NCBI GenBank assembly: GCA_002311285.1
Contig: DBZU01000011.1
Coordinates: forward strand, 2,688 to 28,342
Length of the DNA stretch: 25,655 nt
Source of the DNA: Dehalococcoidia bacterium UBA1152
GTDB lineage: Bacteria; Chloroflexota; Dehalococcoidia; Lucifugimonadales; UBA2962
Reading direction: 5' to 3'
Numbering within the stretch: position 1 is the stretch's first letter; every line of letters starts with the position of its first letter. This document shows positions 25,417 through 25,655 of this stretch, piece by piece. The translations under genes and the position numbers were made by a program. The notes beneath the pieces are model-generated. The model saw nothing but the letters and a program-made list of their open reading frames with translations, ran no database searches and had not been told where the DNA came from.

Positions 25417-25483
25417 GATTTACTCTTGGAGAATCACTAACTTTGTTTTTAAGTTCTATATTCTTCAGTGGCGCCATTTTCAT
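25406..25483 (-). pseudogene. 25-codon remnant of the PLP-enzyme N-terminus, overlapping the SDR start
   Basis: The frame starts at ATG 25483 and reads MKMAPLKNIELKNKVSDSPR then VNHET and a stop. Its first 21 residues match the PLP enzyme (MKMGPLTKTELKNKISGLPR then V) at 14 positions. Similarity ends just before the SDR ATG, and the frame stops 8 bases inside the SDR gene in a different register. It is a broken copy left by the duplication. It may still be translated and couple ribosomes to the SDR start. Confidence 0.7.
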
Positions 25484-25573
25484 AGTTACGAACCCTAGTC
25501 ATAATAAAAAATTAATTAGCATCAATTCGTTTAAACAGCGTAAGTTTGACATGAAATCAATACATAAACAATA
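25420..25573. repeat. Right copy of ~153-bp imperfect direct repeat
   Basis: Homologous to 22297-22449 in the same orientation. The copy runs from TTACTCTTGG to AACAATA. It contains the remnant PLP-enzyme codons and upstream region, with the identical 19-bp block at 25529-25547. It now serves as the upstream region of the SDR operon. Confidence 0.85.
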
Positions 25574-25625
25574 TTTTTTACGTGTTTATCGCTAATGGAC
25601 GATAGTCAATAAAGGATCTAAGGTG

Positions 25626-25655
25626 TGGGCCCGCAGGGATTCGAACCCTGGACAC
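25626..25655 (-). tRNA. 3' end of a tRNA gene (cut by window edge)
   Basis: On the minus strand the sequence reads GTGTC (variable loop), CAGGG-TTCGAAT-CCCTG (complete T arm), CGGGCCC (3' acceptor strand) and A (discriminator). CCA is not encoded. The anticodon lies outside the window, so the amino acid is unknown. The gene's 3' end faces the repeat-bounded module. Confidence 0.88.

Larger units (their letters stand above)
22450..25419. other. GC-richer three-gene module between direct repeats (candidate insertion)
   Basis: The module contains the M20 peptidase, cyclase and SDR genes. Hand counts on single 60-base lines gave about 52-57% GC here, against about 40-43% on lines from neighbouring genes. 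Both edges are marked by the ~153-bp direct repeats. No transposase or integrase is visible inside. Bases 22450-22532, between the left repeat and the M20 stop, show no gene or clear terminator. Confidence 0.6.

Noticed and set aside
25486..25652. CGAACCCT shared by the right repeat and the tRNA T arm, as a possible attachment core
   Set aside because: Only 8 bp match, the left repeat differs (CGAATCCT), and no integrase is present. Chance is a sufficient explanation.
1..25655. CRISPR arrays, toxin-antitoxin pairs, transposases, phage genes
   Set aside because: No regularly spaced repeats, no small paired genes with such motifs and no transposase, integrase or structural phage protein were seen on either strand.

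Overview
The window is a bacterial chromosome fragment of about 40-43% GC by hand counts on sampled lines, gene-dense on both strands. It carries catabolic flavoenzymes, dehydrogenases, an enolase-superfamily enzyme and several lipoproteins. The mix of mandelate-racemase-type enzyme, SDR, Gfo/Idh, phytoene-desaturase-like flavoprotein, sarcosine-oxidase-like complex and large FG-GAP/ASPIC proteins resembles marine SAR202-type Chloroflexota. That assignment is inferred from gene content only; there is no rRNA gene, and the only structural RNA is a tRNA fragment.

Layout. (1) 1-3115, plus strand: the 3' part of an FG-GAP/ASPIC-UnbV protein, then a 13-repeat TPR lipoprotein. (2) 3128-10948, minus strand: a compact operon, in transcription order amidase, GmaS/GlnT-type glutamine-synthetase-like ligase, then the four subunits of a sarcosine-oxidase/N-methylglutamate-dehydrogenase-like complex (D, A, G, B). 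The last five genes abut or overlap by 4 bp. (3) 10949-11387: divergent intergenic region. (4) 11388-13258, plus: two DppB/DppC-type permeases with no binding protein or ATPase nearby, closed by a strong hairpin. (5) 13348-15663, plus: a complete lipoprotein paralogue of the first gene. (6) 15737-19843, plus: PYROXD2-like flavoprotein, Gfo/Idh/MocA dehydrogenase, mandelate-racemase-type enzyme and a small lipoprotein. (7) 19840-22360, minus: PLP enzyme of the D-cysteine desulfhydrase/ACC deaminase fold, VOC protein and 3-hydroxyisobutyrate-dehydrogenase-like enzyme. (8) 22450-25419, minus: a visibly GC-richer module (about 52-57% on sampled lines) with an SDR, a cyclase-family hydrolase and an M20 peptidase. 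(9) The 3' end of a tRNA gene at the right edge.

Two points stand out. The amine operon joins a glutamylating ligase, an N-dealkylating flavoenzyme and an amidase, but lacks the N-methylglutamate synthase genes of the known methylamine pathway. Its alpha subunit keeps two sets of cysteines fitting [2Fe-2S] clusters, which canonical sarcosine oxidase lacks. The GC-rich module is bracketed by imperfect direct repeats of about 153 bp (about 84% identical by hand alignment). Each repeat carries the upstream region and first ~20 codons of the PLP-enzyme gene. The right copy ends 3 bp before the SDR start codon, so a foreign-looking three-gene module seems to sit behind a duplicated promoter and leader, about 50 bp from the 3' end of a tRNA gene.
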